Below are positions 9,511 through 19,785 of a stretch of DNA of 64,000 nucleotides, in pieces. A model generated the notes under the pieces. It saw only the letters and a program-made list of their open reading frames with translations, was not told where the DNA came from and did no database searches. How positions within the stretch are numbered: the first letter of the stretch is position 1; every line of letters starts with the position of its first letter. Position numbers and translations under genes: made by a program. Origin of the DNA: Arabidopsis thaliana (lineage: Eukaryota; Streptophyta; Magnoliopsida; Brassicales; Brassicaceae); NCBI RefSeq assembly GCF_000001735.4, contig NC_003076.8:17797835-17861834 (forward strand), given 5' to 3'.

Positions 9511-12500
9511 ATTTTTTTCTTCTTTTCATAATTTGTATTTTACATTGCCGGAAAATAATTAATGTTTTCTTTAGTAGATGAGAAAAAGAAAAATCTCCTA
9601 TGTTTTTGGCTAAGTAAGAGGAATTTTTTTTCAGAAATCTCCTATGGTTCCCTAATTACGTGGATGTAATTAATTACTAATCAAATATCTCCTTTTGATA
9701 TTTTTTTTCTACTTTTGATGTTTTTTCTTAAATGTCTTAAAATGACATGATGGTTGGTTGATGTATCAAATAGGTAGTAGATATCACTCCATTAAATGGA
9801 TGTGGAATATGAAACCAAGAAACATCGAACATTTAGATGGTCTGTCAACATCAAACAATTTAGTATAGGAGAGTACCCAAAAATAAAAATAAAAAAATCG
9901 GATGATCATGACACAAAAAAGTAGTTATCGTTTTCATTAGTTTTCTCATTATATTGAATTATGGTTTCATGGTTTGGTTTATAAATTAGACATGTAAAAT
10001 TCTTTTTTCATCTATGAATTGTGTAGGAAGAAAATTAAATTCAAAAGTAAAAAAACTGTAGTGAGTTATGAGTTTTTTTTTAAAATGTATTTGAAAAGTA
10101 GAGTGGTAGCATCATGAGTCCAATCTTCGAGTTTCGTGTAGATGGGGATGATGGCATGAGTGTCAGGTGGGAGGCACGTGTGCTTTAGCCGTCCATAATC
10201 TGTTTTGTTCCTATGCTTTCAATTTTTTTAAACCACAAACATATTTTGGCTAGGGTGGCTTTCTTACGTCTAATTATTATGTTTTGGTTTTATTTTTGTC
10301 ATCTAAAATTTTATTAATAAAAAGATGAAATATATATACCGCTGATAAAAATTAAATAAAGAGATAAAATTATATTATATGTTAGTAATAACTCTTTTGA
10401 GATGTAATTAATTTTGTTGAAAAAAAATCATAAGTACTAAAAAGGATCGCATCTAAACACTATTGAACAAAAGTTAGAGAGATTTTCATAAAGGTTCCCC
10501 TATAGAATATCTAAATGTCGGAACCACCAATAAATCCGAATAGACCAGGCACCAAAGATAAGCAAATAACAAACCAATATGGATGAAAATAAAAATCCAA
10601 CACGACCATAGGACTCAAATAGAACTACTAACACACTTCACCAACAAACCACAGAAAGCAAGAAACACTAGAATTAAGACAAAAACTTTAAATTGACTGC
10701 AGATAAATCACGTAAGATCAATAATTCTTATATGCAGATATTAGTCGAAGTAGCGTAGCCATCTATAAACTTAGAGCTGATTAGCGTTCTATCTAATTAT
10801 CTATAAATTGTTTAATTACATTAGTTTTTATTGGAATGAGTATATTATAAAACCAAAAACCATCACAGCTATCAGATTTATAACCCTCTAACCCGTTAAT
10901 TAACAAAGCCTAAAAGTCAATCCCATCTTTATATCAGAAACTTTAATACACATTTTTATTATAACAATCAATTATATAAGGAAAGATCCAAACAAATTCT
11001 ATATCATGCATTGGATAAGTCGCCGAAGTGGGTGTGGGACTCAAATTAAGGTCCGGTAAGCAGATATATGTGTGGCTCCTACAATTAGTCGGCAGATTCT
11101 GCGGAGCGTTCATTCTAACTATTTTCTCACGCACTTCATTATCGCGTGTCACTCACCGACAAAACATAGACCACGTGATCTCACCGCCTCGCGCTTAAGT
11201 TCATACAATTTTGGCCATTGCCTGAAACAGCAGCTCCAACCATGTCTCACCGCGTGTTGGTCTGCTCACGAGCCTTGCGTGCGTCGTTGTCTTAATGCTT
11301 TGATTTTAGTATTTTATTAAGTAACTATCAAGTCAAGGCATTAAGTCATTTTCGTAATTCACTGACGGTTACAAACTTACGACATTTAACAACAATCTTG
11401 AGCATTCACACTTGACCTTTTTTTGACACTTTTCAACCATTGACTTTTCGTAGTTTCGACAATGCATGCATGGACATACAAAAGCCTTGAATGCGAAGAA
11501 GGATCATCTGTACTTACTTTTACATTCAAACAAAAATTAACAAATGATCTGATATCGAACCACTTTTTGTTTTATAAGAAAATATATTTGTTTTTTCTCT
11601 CATAGTTTTTCTCCTGTCAACAAGACCGTTCATCCTTACCAAATAATGGCAGATTGGTATAAGATCTGTTTTTTTTTTTTTTTTTTTTTTTTTAATCGTG
11701 TAGTTGTGTTGATAATAAACATGAAAAGATGATACTGTATATTTCAATTTTTACCGATTTTAGGTATAATCTAGGCAGGACCGGCTCAAAAATAATTTGA
11801 ACCTTGTGCCTAATTATTCAGGATTTTCTATTTAACTTTTGAAGTGGATTTTTTTTTCAAACAAGAGATATTCATGAGTCTATCTATATTAGATTATTAG
11901 TAACTAGATTACCAAATAAATTACAGTGTCGTTAGTTGCTATTGGTACACCCTTTATGTTATTAGTTTATTTAAGTCTATAATAGTTCCTTTTGTGTTGC
12001 CGATGGAGGTGCATGAAACTGTTTGTGCATCATGTGCATTCTCCTAAATTTCCCATTTGTTAGAGAGATTTGGAAAGATACTTTTAGAACACTATGAGCT
12101 AAAAATAAGGAGATCACATTGTTCGTCGAGAGATGAATCATGAATGTTAAAGAGGACAGGTTCCTACCGCCGAGTCTGTTAGATTTGTGTAGGAAATCGT
12201 AGCACATGGTCTTGCATGGGTTATATAGCTTTTGCTTAAATCTGTTGAGGATTTGATGAAGTTAGAAATTATGGACAAACTATAATGAGACTTTAAATCT
12301 TAACACATGGTTTAATTTTAGATTGAAGTACTGAACTATATGGTAACATAAACGTTAATTAGGGTTGTTTGAAAAGTAAGGATATCAAAAACGGCTTTAA
12401 GATGAGGTGGATCGGAGGAGAAGATCAGAACAAAAGAGAATGAAAGGAGGTGGTGCTGAATCCTATTCTAAAAAACAAAAGTTTGGATTTGTAGCAAAGT

Positions 12501-12642
12501 TTGAATACACATGGGCCTAACAATTACGAGGCCCAAAACAAAAATCCACAACAAAGAGTTCGTTTCGTTGATAATTTTTTTGTTTATTGTCAGACTCTGA
12601 AACGTTTGAGAACGCTGAACTTGTTTTCTCTCTTTCTACACC
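9511..12642. other. Intergenic region between ERF9 and the F-box gene
   Basis: Mostly AT-rich with no recognised gene. Landmarks: a T25 tract at about 11669-11693; a patch of higher GC at about 11030-11300 containing CCACGTGATC (11172-11181), a G-box-like site, and an unconvincing 82-codon frame; and a segment near 11775-11810 (GGACCGGCTC...) resembling the 3' scars of old repeats. The last 250 bases form the F-box gene promoter. I see nothing else that can be supported. Confidence 0.45.
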
Positions 12643-13530
12643 ATGCAAAGACAGAGAGCAAATGACACTGTTACAACATTTCGCTACAATACTCGATCTT
12701 CGAGCCGCCATGGAATCTCTAACACTCTCAGAGTCGTGGAATCAAAAACATCGGCGTCGTCACCTAGGGTTAGGAGATGGAGGAAGAAGGTTTCAGATGA
12801 CCGGAGGAGCACAAACTCAGATCTGCTTCCGATGGATCTGATAAAGGAGATTCTTAAACGCTTACCGGCCAAAACCCTAGCGAGGTTCCTCTGCGTATCG
12901 AAGCTCTGGTCATCAATCATCCGCAGCCGAGATCTCATGAAACTGTTCCTCACCGAGTCTTCCGCTCGACCAGGTCGTCTCTTTTTCACCTTCAGACGTA
13001 AAGATGATTGCTTCTTATTCTCGTCTGAAGAATCCTCTGTAGCTACTTACCTTTTCACGATTCCTGCATCTGGATACACAAACAATTGTTCCTTTGTTCA
13101 CGGTTTGATTTGCTATGGAACTACTGCTTATGCTTCTCAACTTGTGGTATACAATTCCAGCACCAGAAGATCCATCACATTGCCCGAAATCGAAGCCCGG
13201 AGTTTTGTCCTGAAACACTTGTTGGGCTATGATCCCATTGATGGGGTTTACAAAGTCTTGTGTATGACAGTGCCAAGGCTTGTTTTACAGAAGAAGAAGA
13301 AGCTACGGAATAACGTCACTGATGCTGGGGAGCTTATTTTGGCACCGATTTCTTTGCCTGATCCACCATATTATGTTATCTATTATGATCCGCAAAGACA
13401 GTCTACGAGAAAAGTTGTGATACGAGGAATCACAGAGCATAACTGTAAGCTGTTACGTTGCAAGAAACGACATCCTTGTATTCTATACTATGTATTTTCT
13501 AGTCAGGTTGAGAGTCTTATGTTTATGTAA
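12643..13530 (+). CDS. F-box protein with short F-box-associated domain
   Basis: Single-exon frame of 295 aa. The F-box spans about residues 60-105 (DLLPMDLIKEILKRLPAKTL, then FLCVSKLWSSIIRSRDLMKLF) and is expected to bind ASK1-type SKP1 proteins in an SCF ubiquitin ligase. An F-box-associated (FBA_3-like) domain follows, with GLICYG, VVYNSSTRRSITLPEI and LLGYDPIDGVYKVLCM. Compared with typical family members of 360-400 aa, the middle of this domain seems to lack roughly 80 residues between the KVLCM strand and the terminal VESLMFM, so it may be an internally shortened member. The ATG at 12643 opens an N-terminal extension; an in-frame ATG at 12832, just before the F-box, is an alternative start. 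The substrate is unknown. Confidence 0.85.
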   Translation: MQRQRANDTVTTFRYNTRSSSRHGISNTLRVVESKTSASSPRVRRWRKKVSDDRRSTNSDLLPMDLIKEILKRLPAKTLARFLCVSKLWSSIIRSRDLMKLFLTESSARPGRLFFTFRRKDDCFLFSSEESSVATYLFTIPASGYTNNCSFVHGLICYGTTAYASQLVVYNSSTRRSITLPEIEARSFVLKHLLGYDPIDGVYKVLCMTVPRLVLQKKKKLRNNVTDAGELILAPISLPDPPYYVIYYDPQRQSTRKVVIRGITEHNCKLLRCKKRHPCILYYVFSSQVESLMFM

Positions 13531-13836
13531 GACCGCCACAAGCTGATGAGCTTGTTGTTGACATCTTCAATGTCAGTTAGATCTCTACTGAAATGTAACC
13601 TAACCCGTCTTTTGTTGTTCCCTTGTTCCTTGTCTTCTTTGATAGTGTGTTTATGTTAATCATAGGCGTTTTATCTTATGTTGCTACTCTAGTTTTTCAT
13701 TCTGAATTTGTAATCTATAACATAAGCTGCTTAGTGGTTTACATTGAGTTGCTTCTGAAACACACGCCCGGGAAAATCAAAAGCGAATCTATCTTGGTAT
13801 GATATCGTTTCAGTTGGATATTTATGAATCTGGCGT

Positions 13837-13896
13837 GTACAATTATTATTATTATTATTATTTTTTTTTTTTTTCCTTTTTTGGGCGAGTACAATT
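13837..13896 (-). mobile_element. Possible T-rich micro-insertion flanked by an 8-bp repeat
   Basis: GTACAATT occurs at 13837-13844 and 13889-13896 around a tract of ATT repeats, a T run and TTGGGCGA. On the minus strand this reads as TCGCCC followed by a long A tail. It resembles the other two tail-only scars in this window, but the flanking repeat is short and the interior is partly a microsatellite, so the call is weak. Confidence 0.3.
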
Positions 13897-14699
13897 TGTT
13901 AACTCGATTGTCATTTCGATGTTTTCTAATGGAAATATTTTGTGGTTATGGCCCTCTCAGATCAGTCACTCTCTTAGCAGAATAAACGGCATCATATTTA
14001 CTTAAATCAAATAGTAGTCATGCTTTAATTAGTTTATATATTACGAATTTCACATATTCTGTTTATCTATAAATGTTTATTTGTATAATTTATAAATTTT
14101 AAAAGTTTCTCAATTTATTATTAGTATCATTTAAACATAAATACTATTGAATTTATTACAAAATTGATGTATCCCTTTGAATACATAATTGTATATTTAG
14201 TATATGTAGTTGTATACATGGTGTGTCGGGGTTTAGTGTATTTTATTAATATGTATATTAATTATCAAATTTGACAAATTAATAAGACAAAAATAAATTT
14301 TATCAAAATTAAACTTATATTAAAATTCAATTAATTTAATTAACAATACCAATATATTAAAATCTAAACTACATCAAAAATATTTACACAATCTCAATAT
14401 ATTAGTGAAAGAGAATCTATCGATCAGATTTAAGAAAAAATATTGCATACCTTATAATTTTGTTGTTCATTGTAAGATAGTAGTCAAATTATAAATCATC
14501 ATCATGTTTCTGCAAATTAACAAGAAAAAGACCGTAATCCCTATAAAAAAAATTCAATCAGAATTACTCATCTTATAAATATATAGAGAGGTAAAAAAAG
14601 CTTAACATATTACTTTGCATAAAAGATAAATAATTAGAAAGCAAAACATACTTTAACAAAATCATGTGTGCGTCTACATTTTAATCTCCCACATTACCT

Positions 14700-14940
14700 G
14701 CATAAATATTTAAAAAAACAGATGTGAGAAAAACATGAAAAAAATAGAGAAAAACAGAGAGTGTGAGAGGATACCTCGATATATTGCTTTCTCCATGGTC
14801 TCGTCGATCCACAACCTCAGTTTTCTTCATGGTCTCGTTTTCTTCTGCTAGAATAAAAAAGAAGCGAGAGAGTAAAAGAAGATAGGAACTGCTGAGTAAG
14901 TTCTTGAAATGAGACGTACAATATTTATAAGATATAAATT
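14700..14940 (-). other. Candidate small minus-strand transcription unit
   Basis: Reading the minus strand, a TATA-like TTATAAATATTG (about 14934-14923) is followed by a CT-rich leader and an ATG. The ATG opens MKKTEVVDRRDHGESNIS and reaches a donor-like GTATCC near 14774. About 75 bases further, TTTATGCAG could be an acceptor, but it leads at once to a stop. The arrangement resembles a short transcript with a tiny frame, possibly non-coding. No homology is recognised. Confidence 0.25.
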
Positions 14941-15660
14941 TTTAGGTTTAAAATATGTATAAAATATTAAATCGTGGAAGCCAAGTTTAATGATTATGAT
15001 AAATCCCATAATTATATGAGAATGTTTAGCAATTATCTTATAAGTAGTTATTTAATTATGAAAATTGTTCGGAAATTTTATGTTAATTCAAAAATGAATA
15101 TCCAACTAAATATTTGATTACCTATAATTATGGAGAAGTGATATATTCAAATTTAAGAAAGGAATATACGCATTGGATATTTTAAATTAATATGATTCAG
15201 TTGCTGAAAAATGAATTCAATTAAGTTAATTAACAAAAATTAATATAAACCAAAAATATAATTAATTTTATTTTTAAATGTTTAAACATATTTTTTCTAT
15301 TTTAATTATCAAACATAAAAAATAGTTTAGTTAAAATTATTTTTCCAGTTATTTAAATAAATTTAGAAATATTTAACCCAATTTCGAATTCAAACATATT
15401 AATTCGATATTTATAATGTTATATCTATAAATAAAGCAGATTTGATTATGAAATGTTTTAAAAACATTGATTGGATTAATAATCTCTTAGAATGTAATAA
15501 ATATTGTTGATATATGAGTATAATTAGTTTTCCAATTTTAAACCCACGTAATTATGAATAGTATTGAATAAGGGAATATATTAATTGGAAATAAATAAAA
15601 ATTCTATTTCCAAAAATCTTGCTGTAGAATTTATTGAAAAAAAATCAATGGTTACAATTA

Positions 15661-15800
15661 ATTCAATCGAATGGCCAAGATTATAACGTATGACCCAATA
15701 ATTGTAAACCCGAGTCATAAGGATCCGCGTGTTTTTTAAGTGAAGGCGAGAGATCAGACGGTCACAAACAATTCAATCGAATGGCCAAGAGTATAACGTA
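15661..15800. repeat. 30-base direct repeat spaced 110 bases
   Basis: The 30-base block beginning ATTCAATCGAATGGCCAAGA and ending TATAACGTA occurs at 15661-15690 and 15771-15800 with one mismatch. Upstream of both copies the sequence is also similar (GGTTACAATTA against GGTCACAAACA). This is a local duplication, or the two ends of a small element. Confidence 0.75.
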
Positions 15801-15802
15801 AC

Positions 15803-15899
15803 TTAAGTGATTCTCAGTAAAAGGTAAACTTTTTCATGACATTAATATTTTAAACATATGATTTAAAGGTAAAAAAAATTTTAACCGAGAATCACTTAA
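15803..15899. repeat. Small foldback (inverted repeat, 16-base arms)
   Basis: TTAAGTGATTCTCAGT at 15803-15818 pairs with ACCGAGAATCACTTAA at 15884-15899 (one mismatch), leaving a loop of about 65 bases. A/T-rich sequence beside the arms is also partly complementary. It could be a miniature inverted-repeat element or a transcribed hairpin. Confidence 0.6.
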
Positions 15900-16501
15900 C
15901 GTACGTCTCAGTAGATGATCCAAAGCCAGCAATTGGGTTGCAGATTTTGTTTCTCGACCGGTTGGTCATAAACAAGCTCTTCTCAATCCTCACAAGCATG
16001 AAGATGGGTTGCAGATCTTGTTTGATTCGAAACACTATTTTTTTTTTTTTTTTTGGATTAACTCTAATTCAAACTAAAGATGCATATATTGTAACAAACT
16101 TTTTTTTGGTCTTCTTCAACAATGCATGGACAGAAAATAAAAACAATGAATTAAAAATTTAACAATAAGCTTTACAAGATTTAAAAACAATTTTAAAGCA
16201 TTTCATACTTGACTTTTAACTGGCACAACCCAAAGTCTCAAATTGACTTCTAGTGTCTTCAACATGTGTGTGTGTGATCCACCGCTCAGGGTAGTAAAGT
16301 CTTTATGAAACTTAGCTTGCCCACCTTACTTTAATGGGCCGGGCCTTAACCAAAAAGGCTAGTGAAGGTTACATCCAGTGACAAACATTTTTCGTAATTA
16401 AGTCAATATCATACATAGGTGCATTTTAGGATTTAGGATGTGAAAATCAGAAACGGGTAATTAAAGGCGGGCACGGCGCGAGCTCCGGGAATTTGCCGGC
16501 G

Positions 16502-18475
16502 ATGACGGTGGCTCATTCTCACCGGTTCTCGACGGCGGTAAACCCCATTAACATTAGCTTGCTTTCAAAACAATTACTTCAGCTTGGAAGAACAAGTAAC
16601 AATTCCGGTACCTTCTCAGAGATCAGTAATCAAAAAGAACTTCTAGTGTCTTCACTCATCTCAAAGCTCGATGATTGCATCAATCTCAATCAAATCAAGC
16701 AAATTCATGGCCATGTTCTCCGTAAAGGTCTCGATCAAAGCTGTTACATTCTCACGAAGCTAATTCGCACGTTAACGAAGCTCGGTGTTCCAATGGATCC
16801 ATACGCTCGCCGTGTAATCGAGCCTGTTCAATTCCGGAACCCGTTTCTATGGACCGCAGTGATTCGTGGGTATGCGATAGAAGGTAAATTTGATGAAGCT
16901 ATTGCTATGTATGGATGTATGAGGAAAGAAGAGATTACGCCTGTTTCTTTCACTTTCTCTGCTCTTTTGAAAGCTTGTGGAACAATGAAAGATTTGAATT
17001 TGGGTCGTCAGTTTCATGCACAGACGTTTAGACTTAGAGGGTTTTGTTTTGTATACGTTGGGAATACAATGATTGATATGTATGTGAAATGTGAATCTAT
17101 TGATTGTGCGCGTAAGGTGTTTGATGAAATGCCTGAACGAGATGTGATATCGTGGACTGAGCTTATTGCTGCGTATGCGAGAGTTGGAAATATGGAATGT
17201 GCAGCGGAACTGTTTGAAAGTTTGCCTACGAAGGATATGGTGGCTTGGACTGCTATGGTTACGGGATTTGCGCAGAATGCTAAACCTCAGGAAGCTTTAG
17301 AGTATTTTGATAGGATGGAGAAATCGGGAATTCGAGCTGATGAGGTTACTGTCGCCGGATATATATCGGCTTGTGCGCAGCTTGGAGCAAGTAAATACGC
17401 TGATCGGGCTGTTCAAATTGCTCAGAAATCTGGGTATTCTCCTAGTGATCACGTTGTTATCGGGTCTGCTTTGATAGATATGTACTCGAAATGTGGAAAC
17501 GTAGAAGAGGCAGTTAATGTGTTTATGTCGATGAACAACAAAAACGTTTTCACTTATAGTTCGATGATCCTAGGTCTTGCTACGCACGGGCGTGCTCAAG
17601 AGGCTTTACATCTTTTTCATTACATGGTAACACAGACAGAGATAAAACCAAATACGGTTACATTTGTTGGTGCGCTTATGGCTTGCAGCCACTCGGGACT
17701 TGTTGACCAAGGACGTCAAGTATTTGATTCTATGTATCAAACATTTGGTGTTCAACCAACGCGGGATCACTATACTTGTATGGTCGATCTTCTTGGCCGT
17801 ACAGGGCGGTTACAAGAAGCCCTTGAGCTGATTAAAACTATGTCTGTTGAGCCACACGGAGGTGTATGGGGTGCATTGCTCGGTGCCTGCAGGATTCACA
17901 ACAATCCAGAGATAGCAGAGATTGCTGCAGAACATTTGTTTGAATTGGAACCGGACATTATCGGAAACTATATATTGCTCTCCAATGTCTACGCGTCAGC
18001 TGGAGACTGGGGCGGAGTTTTAAGAGTGCGGAAACTGATTAAAGAAAAGGGTTTGAAGAAGACACCCGCGGTTAGTTGGGTTGTAGATAAGAATGGTCAG
18101 ATGCATAAGTTTTTCCCTGGAAACCTGAACCATCCAATGTCAAATAAGATTCAAGACAAGTTAGAAGAGCTTGTAGAAAGATTAACGGTATTAGGATATC
18201 AACCGGATTTGAGCTCTGTGCCATACGACGTGAGTGACAATGCGAAGAGGTTGATACTGATACAGCATACCGAGAAGCTAGCTTTAGCGTTCTCTTTACT
18301 CACTACGAACAGAGATTCTACGATAACAATAATGAAGAATTTGAGGATGTGCCTAGATTGTCACAAGTTTATGCGTTTGGCATCAGAGGTCACAGGGAAG
18401 GTAATTATAATGAGGGATAATATGAGATTCCACCATTTTAGGAGTGGAGATTGTTCTTGTGGTGATTTTTGGTGA
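16502..18475 (+). CDS. DYW-class pentatricopeptide repeat protein, PLS subfamily
   Basis: Intronless gene of 657 aa, typical of plant PPR editing factors that bind organellar RNA and mark cytidines for C-to-U editing. The N-terminus is basic and Ser-rich, consistent with a plastid or mitochondrial transit peptide. Degenerate 31-36-residue repeats of P, L and S type run from about residue 70 to 480 (for example NTMIDMYVKCESIDCARKVF and DMVAWTAMVTGFAQNAKPQE). E and E+ motifs follow, then a DYW deaminase-like domain with HTEKLALAF (the HxE zinc and catalytic motif), CLDCH, and HHFRSGDCSCGDFW at the extreme C-terminus. The last three residues are DFW rather than DYW. The first ATG of the frame is at 16502. 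A TTG nine bases earlier is not used. The RNA target is unknown. Confidence 0.93.
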   Translation: MTVAHSHRFSTAVNPINISLLSKQLLQLGRTSNNSGTFSEISNQKELLVSSLISKLDDCINLNQIKQIHGHVLRKGLDQSCYILTKLIRTLTKLGVPMDPYARRVIEPVQFRNPFLWTAVIRGYAIEGKFDEAIAMYGCMRKEEITPVSFTFSALLKACGTMKDLNLGRQFHAQTFRLRGFCFVYVGNTMIDMYVKCESIDCARKVFDEMPERDVISWTELIAAYARVGNMECAAELFESLPTKDMVAWTAMVTGFAQNAKPQEALEYFDRMEKSGIRADEVTVAGYISACAQLGASKYADRAVQIAQKSGYSPSDHVVIGSALIDMYSKCGNVEEAVNVFMSMNNKNVFTYSSMILGLATHGRAQEALHLFHYMVTQTEIKPNTVTFVGALMACSHSGLVDQGRQVFDSMYQTFGVQPTRDHYTCMVDLLGRTGRLQEALELIKTMSVEPHGGVWGALLGACRIHNNPEIAEIAAEHLFELEPDIIGNYILLSNVYASAGDWGGVLRVRKLIKEKGLKKTPAVSWVVDKNGQMHKFFPGNLNHPMSNKIQDKLEELVERLTVLGYQPDLSSVPYDVSDNAKRLILIQHTEKLALAFSLLTTNRDSTITIMKNLRMCLDCHKFMRLASEVTGKVIIMRDNMRFHHFRSGDCSCGDFW

Positions 18476-19785
18476 GAATCGAGGTTGTACACAGACCAAA
18501 TGCAATCTTCGAGGAGACTTTTCTTGTGAATCAAGAAAATGGCTATGGAGAATTGAGAAACTGGGATAGTTTTGGTCGAAGAATTTTGAACACATCTCGT
18601 GAAGACTTGAGAGTTTTAACAGAAACGCCACGGATCTGAATCAGATCATAGCTAGTGTATTTTTATGCGACTTCGATCTTGCTTGGTCCTCATGGGCTTG
18701 GGCTGTCTCTATAGGCCCAATTATATACGTCCTTTTGTGTTAGAGCTAATTCGTTCTTTTTTGTGTTACAGCTAATTCGTTCGTTTTTTACGCATAGCAT
18801 ATACCTACCAAAACGAACGCATGTCTTCGCTGTAGCCTGTAATTCATTTTTTCACTTTAACAACTTCGAATATGATCAATAATACAAACACTTTCGTGTT
18901 AATTTTTTTCTTCTTAAATAAACTTTTCTATTAGTCTCTTTGTATTGCTATCATAAGAGTATAATGTTTGGTATATATTAAGACTTTTTGGAAATATGAT
19001 GGTCCACACAAAGAGGTATATTCGACTATTCGTAGATTTGCGAGAGGATCAAACTTTTCGTCGTAAAATGTTTACCACCGTTTTATTTGTCTGAAACTGA
19101 AAACAACGAACAGTGTCTATTTAATTAACCAAAACGGCAGACACAAATCTCTGGGTGGAGCCGATTTCTACGGAAGTCAACAAAACGCACCGTCGCTGCA
19201 GATCACTACCTCCTCTTTCTTCCTTAACGAAAACGAAAACATTGAACAGAGAGCAAGAACAAAAAGGCACGAAAGCAAAAGAATTCTCAAACTCCTGAGA
19301 AAAATTCGAGCTCCGTGTGATTAATTAGGTAACGTATTGCTCGATCTTCAGATGAATTTGGAGTTTTGCTTTCTTCAAGCTTATTCTATTTTGCGAGATT
19401 TTCGGAGAAATGATAAATTAATTGATGTTTTTGAGTTTCTTCCTGATCTCGATGTGTTCGAATGTAATTAGATTTGAGTTGCGATATTGAGAGATCTCTG
19501 TTGTTTGAATTTTGAATTTGGATCTTCCTGATGTGGTTTTGCTTCTTCAACGATGGGGTTTATCGTTGCTTTCCCAATATTTTACTGAGTTCTTAAGCTT
19601 ACTCGTAAAGTGATTATCTGCTAGGTGTTCTTCTGCAATTGCTTTTGATTCAATGTCCTCTTTGATGTGAAGTAATGCTTAATCAATTCATATTTTGCAG
19701 TTTGTGTTGGTAAACTTCAATCAGATGAGTTTGATGATGAAAGTTTAGAAGAGTGTTTTTGCTTCCAAAGCAAAATAAAAACAAA
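18476..19785 (+). promoter_or_regulatory. PPR 3' flank, ALA2 promoter and 5' leader
   Basis: TGGGCT and GGCCCA words (site II type) lie near 18690-18720. A GA-rich probable first leader exon ends at a good donor (ATTAG|GTAACG) at 19328, and TATTTTGCAG near 19699 is a matching acceptor, so ALA2 probably has an intron in its 5' leader (about 19329-19699). No coding gene is seen here. Confidence 0.5.

Larger units (their letters stand above)
13531..16501. other. AT-rich intergenic region before the PPR gene
   Basis: Nearly 3 kb of very AT-rich DNA. It contains a T-rich micro-insertion candidate (13837-13896), a possible small minus-strand transcript near 14.7-14.95 kb, a 110-bp spaced duplication and a foldback (15661-15900), and a short coding-like remnant at about 15930-16025. 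The final 200 bases carry TGGGCC-type site II words (near 16336) that may belong to the PPR promoter. No full gene is supported. Confidence 0.5.

Noticed and set aside
11072-11320. 82-codon plus-strand frame in the ERF9/F-box gap
   Set aside because: Slightly GC-richer DNA but no recognisable protein, promoter or conservation signal.
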